Positions 34,315 through 44,412 of a stretch of 64,000 nucleotides of DNA are shown piece by piece. This stretch comes from Tetracladium setigerum (taxonomy: Eukaryota > Ascomycota > Leotiomycetes > Helotiales): the NCBI GenBank assembly GCA_031472005.1, contig PZJY01000009.1:2294001-2358000 (forward strand), in the 5' to 3' direction. How positions within the stretch are numbered: position 1 is the stretch's first letter; every line of letters starts with the position of its first letter. Position numbers and translations under genes: made by a program. The notes beneath the pieces were generated by a model, which was not told the DNA's origin, ran no database searches, and worked only from the letters and a program-made list of their open reading frames with translations.

Positions 34315-35588
34315 CTATGTATCTCCATAAATAAGAACGCCTTTGCCTGATCTAAAGCCTTCCAAAGTCCCTTGAACAGCCTCCTTCAAAACACTAACAT
34401 CAGTTCCCCAATCCCATGTACACTCCACCACCGGCACATCCTTGAACTTCCCTTGTCTCGTCAATTCCAAAATCTCTTCTACCGTTCTCTTCTTCTCCAC
34501 TGCATTTGCATCACTCCATCTCGAAACCCAAAAGCCGCTGAACTTGATATCCTTGAATATCAACAATCCCGTCGGTAGCATCAGTGGCTGTTTCGCCATG
34601 CCCCCGTACGTGACCAAATGACCTCCATGCCCTAACAACTTAACCAAAGCCTGTGTCTGTTTACCACCCACACAATTAAGCCCCAATTTGATTTCTTCTC
34701 TTCCCCCATTCGTCCACTCCTTCACCTGTTCCCCGAAACCCCTTTCCATCAACTCCTTGTCCGTAACGACCTTTGTCGCGCCCAAAGCAAGTAGTTCATC
34801 CTTCAACTTCCGCGTCTCCTCCACACTCTCCCGTTCCCTAATCACATTAATACTTCTCAATCCCCACTCCCTCCCTAATTGTATCGCCGCCCTTCCCACG
34901 CCCGAATTAGCACCATTCTGCACCCACCACCCGCCCTCCTCCAAGGTCTCGAAATCCTTCAACATCCTATACGCCGTACAAGGATTCACACCCACCATCC
35001 CCACCTGCACAGGTGTCAACCCTTCCTTATCAACCTTGAGGACATCGTCTTCTCCTGCTACAGCGTGCGTACGCCATGTGCCAAAACCGGTGTGTTTCAT
35101 TATGATCCAGTCCCCTCTTTGAAGCGATTTGTCGCGAATGGAGGAGCCCAGAGATTGGATCTGGAAACATCCTTCGTTGCCGCCGACGGCGGAGGGAGAG
35201 GGTGTGCCGAGTGTGGTTGTGAAGGGAGGGCGAGAGGGGTAGACGCCTTGGATTTGATTGATGTCGGCGGGGTTTATGGGGGTAGAGAGGGTGCGGAGGA
35301 GGAGGTGGGATGGGGGGAGCGATGGGGTGATTGAGTGGTTGTGTAGACTAGGAATGGCATTGTTCGTTAATTCAGTTCTGTTGTTGCAGTTGGAGGGAAG
35401 AAAGGTAATAAATAGTCTTACGAGAGCACGTCGGACGGTTCGCCATATTTTGAGTAGACGAGAGCTTTGGCTTGAGTGTAGCCGTAGGGACCGGAGCGAT
35501 GTCGTTTCTGGATCAAAGAGGGCGATGGGTTAGAGAGGAATTTGAGGGGAGACTGTGAAGCCCTTCGTATGCTGCGTGGGAGGGACAT
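34315..35588 (-). CDS. ETR1: Mitochondrial trans-2-enoyl-ACP/CoA reductase (Etr1/MECR)
   Basis: Exons 35588-35422 and 35347-34315 give 399 residues. It catalyses the NADPH-dependent last reduction of mitochondrial type II fatty acid synthesis, which supplies lipoic acid precursors. The N-terminus is Arg/Ser-rich without acids for about 35 residues, a good mitochondrial presequence. Then come YGEPSDVLS, NPADINQIQGVYPSRP with the catalytic Tyr, GGNEGCF, GDWIIMK, GFGTWRTHA, the nucleotide loop NGANSGVGRAAIQLG, LNCVGG and GHGGHLVTYGGM. This is a medium-chain dehydrogenase/reductase without zinc ligands, as expected. It starts at ATG 35588. Confidence 0.95.
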
Positions 35589-36207
35589 CTTTGGTAATAT
35601 GACAGGAGGAGAAGTGGAAGATGTCAAAATGTTTTGTTTTGGAGCTTTGCTGCCGAGGTGCAGTGTGACGTTGTTTGACAGGGGTCAAAAGACGATTGTT
35701 CTTAACGACGATATCAATTACTTTTGAAGAAGAGTTTTTTGTTGTCCTTTACCAGTCGCTAGGGGTATTTCTTTATGTTTATGCTAGTTAATATTTGTGG
35801 TCTCTATCCCATGAAATAAAACGATATTCCGACATATTATCCTCGCCCACCACTTTCACATATAATACCGTGGGACGAATAGTGAGGATTCTTATAATGG
35901 AGTGAGGTGCAAGAGAAAGGTTATAGAGGTTCGATATACTGATACGGCTCACTATTTTTTCACAGCAGAACTAAGACAGTGCTTTGTTTACCACCAACTT
36001 GTGTGTAGAAATTTACCCTTACGGGATACATCGATCTGCCCCTGCGAAAAGCCTCAAAATATTCCCATCAATTCTGATGCTATGTACCATCTACCCTTAA
36101 ACGCCAACTAATCATATTCCATGCGCCCACTGCTGTTCCCCCGCCCAAAAAATGCAATATCATGCGATATAAAAAAAGAGACCAGCATGGCTGAGAGAAA
36201 GCACAAT
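35589..36207. other. Intergenic region, ETR1 promoter / NC2 beta 3' flank
   Basis: No supported gene or repeat; both flanking genes read leftwards. Confidence 0.55.
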
Positions 36208-37551
36208 TTAAGTGTGTCGTTGTGCAGCCTCCCTGAAGGCCTCCTCTTGCATACGAAGTAACTCGTCCGTCGATAGACCGCTTTGCTCCATCTTGTTGGC
36301 TTTCTTCTCACGTCCCTATGGTGCCATGAAAGTTAGCATCGGACCACTTCCAACGTAAACTTGACGCCGTGAAAGAGCTGCAAAGACGGGGCCAAACAAA
36401 CCTTCACCTGTTCCTTGTGCTCACTAGCCACCTCTAGAATCCCCTGAACATACTCCCCAAAGCCAAGTGCTTCAAGAGCTTTGGTAATATGCTCACATGC
36501 AATCGTTTTCTTGGACTCTTTTTCGGATATCTCGTTTGCTTCAGAGGAGATGAGAGTGATGAACTCAACGCAGCATTCTATGAGGAGGTCGCGAGCGTCT
36601 TTGCCGAATGCCAGGCCAGAGGAGGGGGGAAGAATTTCGGTGACGATCTTTTGGACTGTTGCTTGAAGGGTATTAGTCTTTTGTTGGAGAATAGGGGAGA
36701 AGCCACAGAATTGCGAGCAATGCTGTGAATATACCTTTGGGTAGCGACAAGTCGTCATTGCCTAGTAAGCAGAAGTGGTCAGCCTGAGGTACTCGAGGGT
36801 CGAATAAATCAAAATGTGAACAAAGCAGAAGAAGCACACCAGTGCTCCGAGTGAAGTCGCGCTCCTCCTTCTCCCTTGCCTTCCTGGCCTTCCTGCTCGC
36901 CTTGTTTTCCTCATTCCTCGCCCACTTCTCCTTCGCTATCTTTGGCATCTTCTCCTCCTTCATCTCCCTATATTTCTTTCCGTTCTTCGCCCACCACGCC
37001 TTCTTCTGTGCCTTCCTCTTCTCCTTCTTCCTCGCCTTCCTCTCCTCCTGCTCCTTCTCCGCGCCGCCGTTGAGATTCTCGCACTTCTCAGAAATAGAAT
37101 CCGGTCCTATTTCATATCCCATTGAATCAAGCGCCCCCAAGAGGATCGCCTCCTTTATGGACGACCATTTTCCATTGATGATGACACCTTCCATCATACT
37201 GAATTATAAAGGTATTGTTGAAGTATTGAAAAGCGTAATGTTTTTGATGGATATATTTGTGATGGAAGTGCAGATTGATGTTCTGATATTCTGACGATCT
37301 CATGATGTTGCAACCGGAGTTCTTCGTTGCCCCAGAGGATAACTTTCGTTCACATCCCTTCGGGAAGGAAGCATCTGAACTGCAGCCCTCAACCGCAAAG
37401 GTTGCAAACACAACATATTGCCATAAATTATAGCAAAACATAGCAAAATATAGCAAAACGGTAAAGAGCATGCAAGAACCAAGAACAAGATAAACGAAAG
37501 AAGGAAAGAAAGAAAAATTTCATAACTCACTTCCAAATCCTCCGTCAGACA
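36208..37551 (-). CDS. NCB2: NC2 beta (Dr1), TBP-binding negative cofactor
   Basis: Exons 37551-37530, 36761-36735, 36661-36402 and 36315-36208 give 138 residues. The histone-fold core is typical of Dr1: NDDLSLPKATVQKIV, DARDLLIECCVEFITLISSEANE, SKKTIACEHITKALEALGFGEY, then REKKANKMEQSGLSTDELLR. With NC2 alpha it binds TBP on promoters and represses or redistributes transcription. Exon 1 encodes only MSDGGFG plus one base. Intron 1 is 768 bp against 73 and 86 for the others. Its 3' half contains a separate ATG (37197) whose frame stays open through the acceptor into exon 2, so a longer isoform is possible. Confidence 0.88.
36763..37197 (-). other. Lys-rich open frame inside NC2 beta intron 1, in frame with exon 2
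   Basis: From ATG 37197 the frame encodes GKWSSIKEAILLGALDSMGY and a long basic helix with repeated KARKKEK/KAREKEE motifs, then a hydrophobic stretch, and runs without a stop across the exon 2 acceptor. Used with the downstream exons it would add about 145 residues to NC2 beta. Alone (intron 2 retained) it ends at 36673. Whether it is expressed cannot be told from sequence; it could be an alternative first exon, a nested gene or chance. Confidence 0.35.
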
Positions 37552-38242
37552 TCTTTCCTTTCAGTTGCCTAAGAACACACACACACTTTTTCTCTTTGAA
37601 ATCAACAACTCTTAAATTTTCAATCGCTCAGATGAAAATCTCCGATTTTGCCGCGTGCAGTGATGTTGTCTCTATTGTTGCTGTGAAGTTGTGAGTCGAT
37701 ATCAGAAAGTTTTTGAAAATTTAGGCTTTTTCGAAAGTCGAGAACGTCGCGGTTTTGGGAGACCACCTTTGTTTGGGCGGAGGAGACGCGAGAGGTTTAT
37801 ATGCAGGCTTGCAGCCTCTGTTCCCTCAGAAGTGACTGTGCTAGGCTGAATGTGGACTGGGTTGTGTCACGTGATGGGCTGATTCGAATTTTGTGGACGA
37901 GTGATTTGAAGAATTAATGATGGACACAAGAGGATGGCGTACGTTAGCTTTATTCTTAATGTAGGTTAAGTAGTTGGAAGGTTTCATTTCTGGAAAGTAA
38001 ACATGAAAATAGCCAGGTACAGAACAGATTTTTTGAGTTTGGGCTTTATGACCAGGTATCAAATCCCCCAAATTGAGAACTCACTTTTGACGATGTGATT
38101 CACTCGCAAATATATATGAATGTTGGTATTGTGTTCAAATTTCTTCATGGTACAGTGGTATATGTAGGTATGATACATAGAATACAAAGGCCAATGCCTA
38201 AACCCCGCTCCGTCAACTCCATAAATGCATATGATACAACCC
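37552..38242. other. Intergenic region, NC2 beta promoter
   Basis: Upstream region of NC2 beta and 3' flank of the mS45 gene, both leftward. It contains short A-rich stretches only. Confidence 0.55.
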
Positions 38243-39520
38243 TTATTCGACACTTGTTGGTATAAACACAGAGCCTCTCTTCCTGTCCATGTTGGGGTGG
38301 CCATAACGCCATCCAACACCCTTAATCCCTCTCCCTGTCTTCCCAGCGGCATCAACATTTACGTTGGTGATCCTGAACTCGAAGCGGCCTTTGTCCACAC
38401 GCTTGATGGCAGCCTCTTTTCTAGCTTGTCGATCGATAGATCGTTGTCTTTCCGCCGTTTCAATAGCCCTTCTGGCCTTCTCTTTTTCGATCCACTCCTC
38501 TGGCTCTAAGCGAGCACGAGTGTCTCTAATCCGTTCAATCTGCTCGGGATGAGGAATTCGGGCATCGGCTGGAAGGAGGTTATCATTGAAGGCTTTGGCA
38601 GCATCAACTCTTGTGAACGCCCTTGATTCGGAGGTTGGATAAAACAACTGCTGCCGTGTCCATGCATGAACAGGGAGATCATTGATTGATTCGTGCGGGG
38701 TGGGTTGCCCCTTAGGATCGAACGGTGTCTTTGGCATCATCGCAAGAACAGCTCGCGCGTAAGGTCGTGCCAGTGGCTTGCCCTTTATCACCAGGTATCA
38801 GCTAAAATCTTTGAGGCTTGAATTTGTGATGAAAAAAAAGGGAGAAACTTGAATCAGAGAGGCTCGCATGCGTATGTTGAGTAACCATGTGTTATGTCTT
38901 AAAGACTTATCGATTTTGTACAATCATCATAAAAAGTTTTTGTGGAGAGGGATGAAACGAAAAAATAGACTTACGATACGCTGCCACTCCTTCTCGACCT
39001 CCTTTAATCGAACCACGGCACCGACACGAGACATTTCAACTGATAGTGCAGCACTGACCTGCCTGACCGATTGGCCTTGCCTCATGACTCTCTCCCATAT
39101 CTCCTCTCGCAGTTCCTCACTCAGCACAGCTTGACTGATGAACTTGGAGTTGTAAGGGAAAACCTGCAGATCTCTGGTGGTCTCGGGAGGTAGGGTAAAG
39201 GTAGACTTTCCGTCATCACCGAACTGCCTTCCTTCCGCCTCTTTCCCCTTGAGCTCATTTCTTTCTGACCGGGCTTCCGCGACTCGTCGTAGCTCTCCAA
39301 ACTGGTCATACGCCCCCATGTAGTTGCTCGAACCGCTCAGAGGTGAGTAGTATGCACTTCCAGGGCCAGTGAGCCACTGGAAGAGCTGGCGACGAGCTCG
39401 CGTTACCCGTTGATCATTTCGAGGAGTCGACGAAAAGGATCGTGACTGTACAGCAGTGCACACTTGCTTCGTACAGGAGATGGAAGGTAGTAAAGACGGG
39501 CACCGTAAAGGCGGTGGCAT
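38243..39520 (-). CDS. MRPS35: Mitochondrial small-subunit ribosomal protein mS45 (Mrps35)
   Basis: Exons 39520-38975 and 38782-38243 give 361 residues. The conserved block of this family, VFPYNSKFISQAVLSEELRE followed by EEIWERV, SVRQVSA, VEMSRVGAVVRLKEVEKEW and GKPLARPYARAVL, spans the splice junction and fixes it. A Ser/Arg-rich N-terminus fits mitochondrial import. The 192-bp intron has a clear CTGAT branch site 15 bases before its AAAG acceptor. The C-terminus is basic and ends RKRGSVFIPTSVE. Confidence 0.88.
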
Positions 39521-39971
39521 TTTGGGATGCTCCCAATTGAATGTGGGAAGCGATCTGGAGGATGTATGAAAGGATGGGAGAAGGTTGAAGTGCAGAAAAG
39601 GAAAATTCGAACAGCTCCACCTCCGCTGAAACGCTAGGCCCAACCTGGACTGGCCTATTCCACGTGACCGCTCACCCTGCAGAAATATTTTTGTATAGAT
39701 CTGATTAGAGTCGACAAAGTAGGATCTTCCTCAATAAATCTGATCTGGCTATATGCCTTTACTGGTTTACCTTAGTTCATGAGAATCTAACGTGCTTTGA
39801 ATTTAAAAGGTTATCTATTTTGGGTCAAAATCTACAGTCTGAACTCTAGGTTTAGCTTCAACTCCAAATCTCTTTCCAAGCGCGGAACACAAGTTTGACG
39901 CTCTTATTCCAATGTTCACGAATTTATACCTTCAAGCTATCCTTCAAATTGGATATTGCTCCGCGTTTGTG
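39521..39971. other. Intergenic region
   Basis: Promoter of the mS45 gene and 3' flank of the phosphatase gene; nothing recognised. Confidence 0.55.
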
Positions 39972-40933
39972 TTACGAGAGTTGCTCGAGAATCAGGCTTT
40001 TCCGAATAGTCGCAACCTCATCTTTCGTCAGCCCACACTTCTCAACCATATAAGTTTCCGCTCCACCAAACGTCCCATTCATCACCTTGAGGAAAGCTGC
40101 CATATTCTCCTTCCTTAAAATAACGTCAGCAAGCCAACTGAAACCCGGATGAGATAATCACTTACTTTGCAGAAATCAAATTCTTCGCTCCTGGCAAATT
40201 ATCCTTAAGCACCGGATTCTCTCCAAGATGGGCAATGACAATTGCTTTCCACTCGTCGCTCAGTCCAATTTCCGTGAGGGCGTATTCATCAGAAATAGTC
40301 TCATCGTCTACCCCACAGAGACTGAGAAGCAAAGCACATATAACACCAGTTCTGTCTTTCCCGGCAGTGCAGTGGATGATCAACGGGCTATCAGGCTCAT
40401 TTAGCAAGTGTCGAAAGATGGTACCATAGGAGTCTGGTGCATTCTCTAAGATTTCCGTGTAGGCCAGTGTGAATCCCTGGTAGCAAAGTGGTCAGTAAGA
40501 TTTTCTCCAAAAGGCTTTATTGTATTGGAAAGCTTACCAGAGTCCCATCCATAGCATAGTTCTTGAATCTTACAGCCAGTCCCTCCGGGCTGTAATCCCT
40601 CTCTGCGAACACAGGTGCAAACACCCTCTCACACCCATCCCACTCTGTCTCCTGGCCATATCCAGCGGCAGTAGCCCTTTGAATTTCAGGAAAAGATCTC
40701 AAATCATAAGCTTTCTTGATGCCCAACTCTTGCAACTTCGAGATTCCATCGGGGGTAACTTGAGATGGTTCGGCACAGCGGTAGATGACGTTTGTACGGA
40801 TTGAGTGGGTAGGGAGAGACTTGATTGAATAGCCACCGAGATCCCGGAAGTTAGCAATTCCTTCGATGGTGATGAATGGTGGAGATGGTAGAGGTGGTTT
40901 CACCGTCGCTGTAGTTGTTTGAGTGCTCATCAT
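39972..40933 (-). CDS. Tyrosine/serine protein phosphatase (Y_phosphatase3 type)
   Basis: Exons 40933-40538, 40476-40166 and 40113-39972 give 282 residues. The signature loop HCTAGKDRTG has the Cys-x5-Arg of the protein tyrosine phosphatase superfamily. IANFRDLGGY at the start, VIYRCAEPSQVT, YDLRSFPEIQ and the TEIGL and EKCGLT helices match the fungal/bacterial family that acts on phosphotyrosine or phosphoinositides. The substrate cannot be told. Two consecutive ATG codons begin the frame; I took the first. Confidence 0.9.
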
Positions 40934-41302
40934 GCCGCGATTTTTTGGTATTTGTGGTTTGGTATACGAAGACAATGAGAATGGGTTTGTTTGAAGCGGT
41001 GGAGGGTGCTTGACTTTCGTGCCAAGGAGCCTTACCGGCCGAGGTATTTATGATCCTTCCTCCTCCTTGTCTGTCTTGACATTCACGCCAAATCTTTGAA
41101 TCTAAATTTCAGTCATCGAAAAGAATCTATTTAATTTACGCATTCGAAGTGTATTGCTGACTGATCACTCAAATCTATCCGGGCATATCACCTTCACTTC
41201 CCAAAGAATCAAGCCCCACCATAAATCCATCTCAAAATCTCATTACATCAATCGATGTATCCACACTCAGTTGCTATTCACACATCTTAATAGCCGTTCA
41301 AA
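40934..41302. other. Divergent promoter region
   Basis: A short shared upstream region between the phosphatase (-) and CCDC97-like (+) genes; no other feature. Confidence 0.55.
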
Positions 41303-42023
41303 ATGCCTCATATCCAAGAAATCTCCTCCTCGCCTCCAGCACAACGTTCAACATCAGAAGATCGTACCCAAAGAATCCGCATCAAAAATCGTCGAAAACT
41401 CTATCTCGATCGCCACCCCTCCTACTTCACATCCCCAGATCTAGAACTAGCCGGTACATAACCCCCCAACCCTCCCATTAAAACACTAATATAAACTTCA
41501 CATAGATCCATTACTCTACGACCGCTGTATCCGCCGCTTTCAAACTGCCGCCGAGCGTGAGGCCGACGGAAAAGCCAAAGGATATTCCGGCGTTCTCGAA
41601 GCAGATTTGTATCGCTCGGAGGCGAAAATTGCTGCCCTGCATTATAAAGAAAAAGAGCACAGCGACCCTGGAGTTTCTTCATCATCTAGTATCATAGATG
41701 CACCAAGTATATCGTACGTAAGAGATGAAAATGGCGAGATCATACCAGAGGAAGACGACGAGGTGCCGAACAGTAAAGAGGAGGGAATGGAGAGGTGGAA
41801 GTTTGAGATGACCTTGAGGTTTTTAAGAGGGGATGACAAGGATTTTGAGTATGAGGATGTGGATCGAAGTGATGAGTGGGATGTTTTGGAGAAAAGAGAG
41901 GAGGAGGAGAAGTGGTTTGAGGATGAAGAACCTAGCTGGGTCGGCGAGGAGGAGAAGGAAGGGGACGGTAGTAAGAAGGGGGCAATTGGAACGAGTGGTG
42001 AGACGGGTATACAAGATTTTTGA
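41303..42023 (+). CDS. CCDC97-like protein (DUF2052)
   Basis: Exons 41303-41453 and 41506-42023 give 222 residues. RIRIKNRRKLYLDRHPSYF, then PLLYDRCIRRFQTAAEREAD, GYSGVLEADLYRSEAK and a C-terminal Asp/Glu-rich part with ERWKFEMTLRFLRGDDKDFE match the conserved halves of CCDC97. That protein is known from splicing complexes (SF3B-associated) in animals. The fungal role is unknown. It is probably nuclear, given the basic N-terminus and acidic C-terminus. Confidence 0.82.
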
Positions 42024-42777
42024 TGAGTATTGAGCATCATAATCAAGTCTTGAGAAAGCTGGTATTATCAAGAATTAGGTCCCAGCTCATTCGAGGGTAT
42101 GACTTGCTGGTCCCCCATTTCTTCTCCAATTGTAAGATTATAGCAATAGCTTCTGCTTTTGGATGGACCACAGGCTCTCCCTTTGTCTTGTTGCTGAGAG
42201 CGATGTTTTAAGATAGGTTCCTGTGTCGTCGTCGTCGTCGTTATTGTTTTTGTTGATCAGTGTGGAGGAACGAAGAGCGGTTGCTTGCTGAACTTTGGAT
42301 CGACTTTATCAGTATCCAAATTGTCGTTCAACATTTCCTGTCATCCTGAGAAAAAGATTTCCTTAATTAGGTCGGCCACTTCCGGAAATATAAGCTGCAA
42401 TCAACAGCTAAACTATACGGTGAAAATAACGAATTGCCCAACGATATTTTGAACGCTTCTTGTATTCGATATTGGTGAGCTAGTCTTCCACCACCTTGTG
42501 GTAGGAGAAAGTTGGCCATCACTCGATAGCAAAGGTATGTATCTTCACCCTGTCTCAATGTTTTAGTCTTCATATTCCATAATCTCCGAGCGATGTTGCA
42601 ATCTAGACCAATCCATTTTGAAGATTGAATTGTACACGGTAATCTGTCACATCCTTTATACACAGCCTGAACTCCCTATAATGCCCTTCTCCTTGCTTAC
42701 TCGAACACAAGTCCCCGTTTGCCTCCCCAGTCTCGTCATGGTTTAAAGTTGGTGTGTGGATCTCTCCAAAGGATCGT
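42024..42777. other. Intergenic region between convergent genes
   Basis: A CGT trinucleotide run lies at about 42226-42240. Nothing else recognised. Confidence 0.55.
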
Positions 42778-43558
42778 TTAACCTTTGCTCTTGGAGTTGA
42801 GAAGAAGTGCAACAATAAGCCTAAGAAATGTTAGCAATCGCAAGAAAAGCTAATACCCTGAAGGTCGCATACCCGTATAGACCCAAAACCTCAGCGAAAA
42901 TCAAGATCAAGACCATTCCAACGAAGATCTTCGACTGCAACATGAATGATCTAACTCCCATATCACCCACAATCCCAATCGCATATCCACCAGCCAGTCC
43001 GGCCAAGCCAACTGAGAGTCCACAAGCAAGATGCATGAACCCACTGCATAGAAGTCAGCACACATTCATTTTGATATCCTCGCGATCTCTTTGTCGTCTT
43101 TAAACAAAACGCGTCATGAAACGTACTTGAACAAGCTGTAATTTTGAGTAGGTGGTGGACCCATATCTCCTGCAATCAAAACGGCGATAACCAGCGAGTA
43201 GACTGCTAAAATTCCGGACATGACTACTGGAATCAAGGACTATTGCGGTCTTCTATTAGTGATGACCTGCCAATTCCCCTGGATGCCCATACCTTCATAA
43301 TCAACTCTGGTCGATACGTTCCAACGCCTGCAATTCCAATGCCGGATTTCGCTGTGCCATATGCCGCGCCGATACCTATTACAAGTGTCAGTTCCATCTG
43401 ATTGAGGGCTTGATTTGCATCTTACATCCGAAGGTCATCGCAAAGAAGATGCCGGCCTGGTGAAGCTATTAGCTGTAAGCCCCAATTGAGGTGGACTTGT
43501 AGACCCTTACCCCTCCGAAGAACGGCGCGAACTTTGGAGCCAGCTGGCTTTCATCCAT
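42778..43558 (-). CDS. VMA11: V-ATPase proteolipid subunit c' (Vma11)
   Basis: Six exons in 489 coding bases: 43558-43511, 43456-43426, 43375-43293, 43239-43127, 43043-42873 and 42820-42778; 162 residues. Four membrane helices form two proteolipid hairpins: [58 protein letters not shown] and [20 protein letters not shown]. The Glu in LIFAEVLG is the proton-carrying carboxylate of the fourth helix. [15 protein letters not shown] and FNGFMHL are closer to yeast Vma11 (c') than to Vma3 (c). It forms part of the rotor ring of the vacuolar proton pump. All five introns are 50-83 bp. Confidence 0.93.
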
Positions 43559-44412
43559 CTTGACTTAAGCTCGCTGGTTGTGCAATTGAGCTGGTTTGGG
43601 GGTTGGAGATGGAGATCAGCGACTTGTTGTTGTGAGTTCCTTGATAAGACCTCTCTGCTCCTCTTGTTGCTGTTCAAGCTCCAGCATGCGAGCCAAGCCC
43701 GCCACACTAGTTTCCCAGTCACGTGTCAGTTGAGGTGAACAAGAAGATGTCAGAAGTGTCTCAAACAGTCGGGGAATCAGTCTGACGACCTGGACTCAAT
43801 GGTGCAGTGAATATCTAAGAGATTGTGATCCAGAACTCTGTCCATCTTCTAGCTTCACGTCGACAATCTTCTCTTCAAGATCCAGCGAAATCCCCCATAT
43901 CAAGCGTTTCAAGACTTGGACGTTTCCTCTTGGCACGGCCTTCACCTGCATCCGAGAGCAACGCCAGTGATCCATTTCAAGATCGCGAAAAGTAGCCCAC
44001 CCAAGTCTGGGTATCTCAAGACCTTCCAACACCTCGAGAACCGACCCCAACCATCAACTATTGACCGGCTCTGTTCTGTGGCCTCTCAATGCCTTTGGTG
44101 GCCCTTCACCTACTCCCCGCGACGAGCACTCGCACACGTTGAGAGAGAGCCACCCTGTCTGTCGGCAGAACGAACGGCACTCGCCCGGAAAGATCTGGAA
44201 GCAATACCTAGCCTGTAGGCACAACAGGTGGTGCTTAGATACGGCAACAATCTGTTGGGCTCAATAATAGAGAGAGGAGGACTGGTTTGGAGTCTACACT
44301 TAGAGGCTAGAGGGAATCTTGGTGCACGACTCGGAGTTGGCAGGTACAGGCAATATCGCAATATCAGGAACAGGAAATACACGGCCGACCCGCTCCCTCA
44401 CCAGCAAACAAG
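43559..44412. other. Divergent promoter region, VMA11 / RhoGEF
   Basis: This 854-bp region holds the upstream sequences of both genes. No repeat or additional gene recognised; open frames here lack features. Confidence 0.55.

Noticed and set aside
36842..37294. Hydrophobic plus-strand open frame opposite the NC2 beta intron
   Set aside because: It is the antisense shadow of a Lys/Arg/Glu-rich frame, which always reads as Phe/Leu/Ser.
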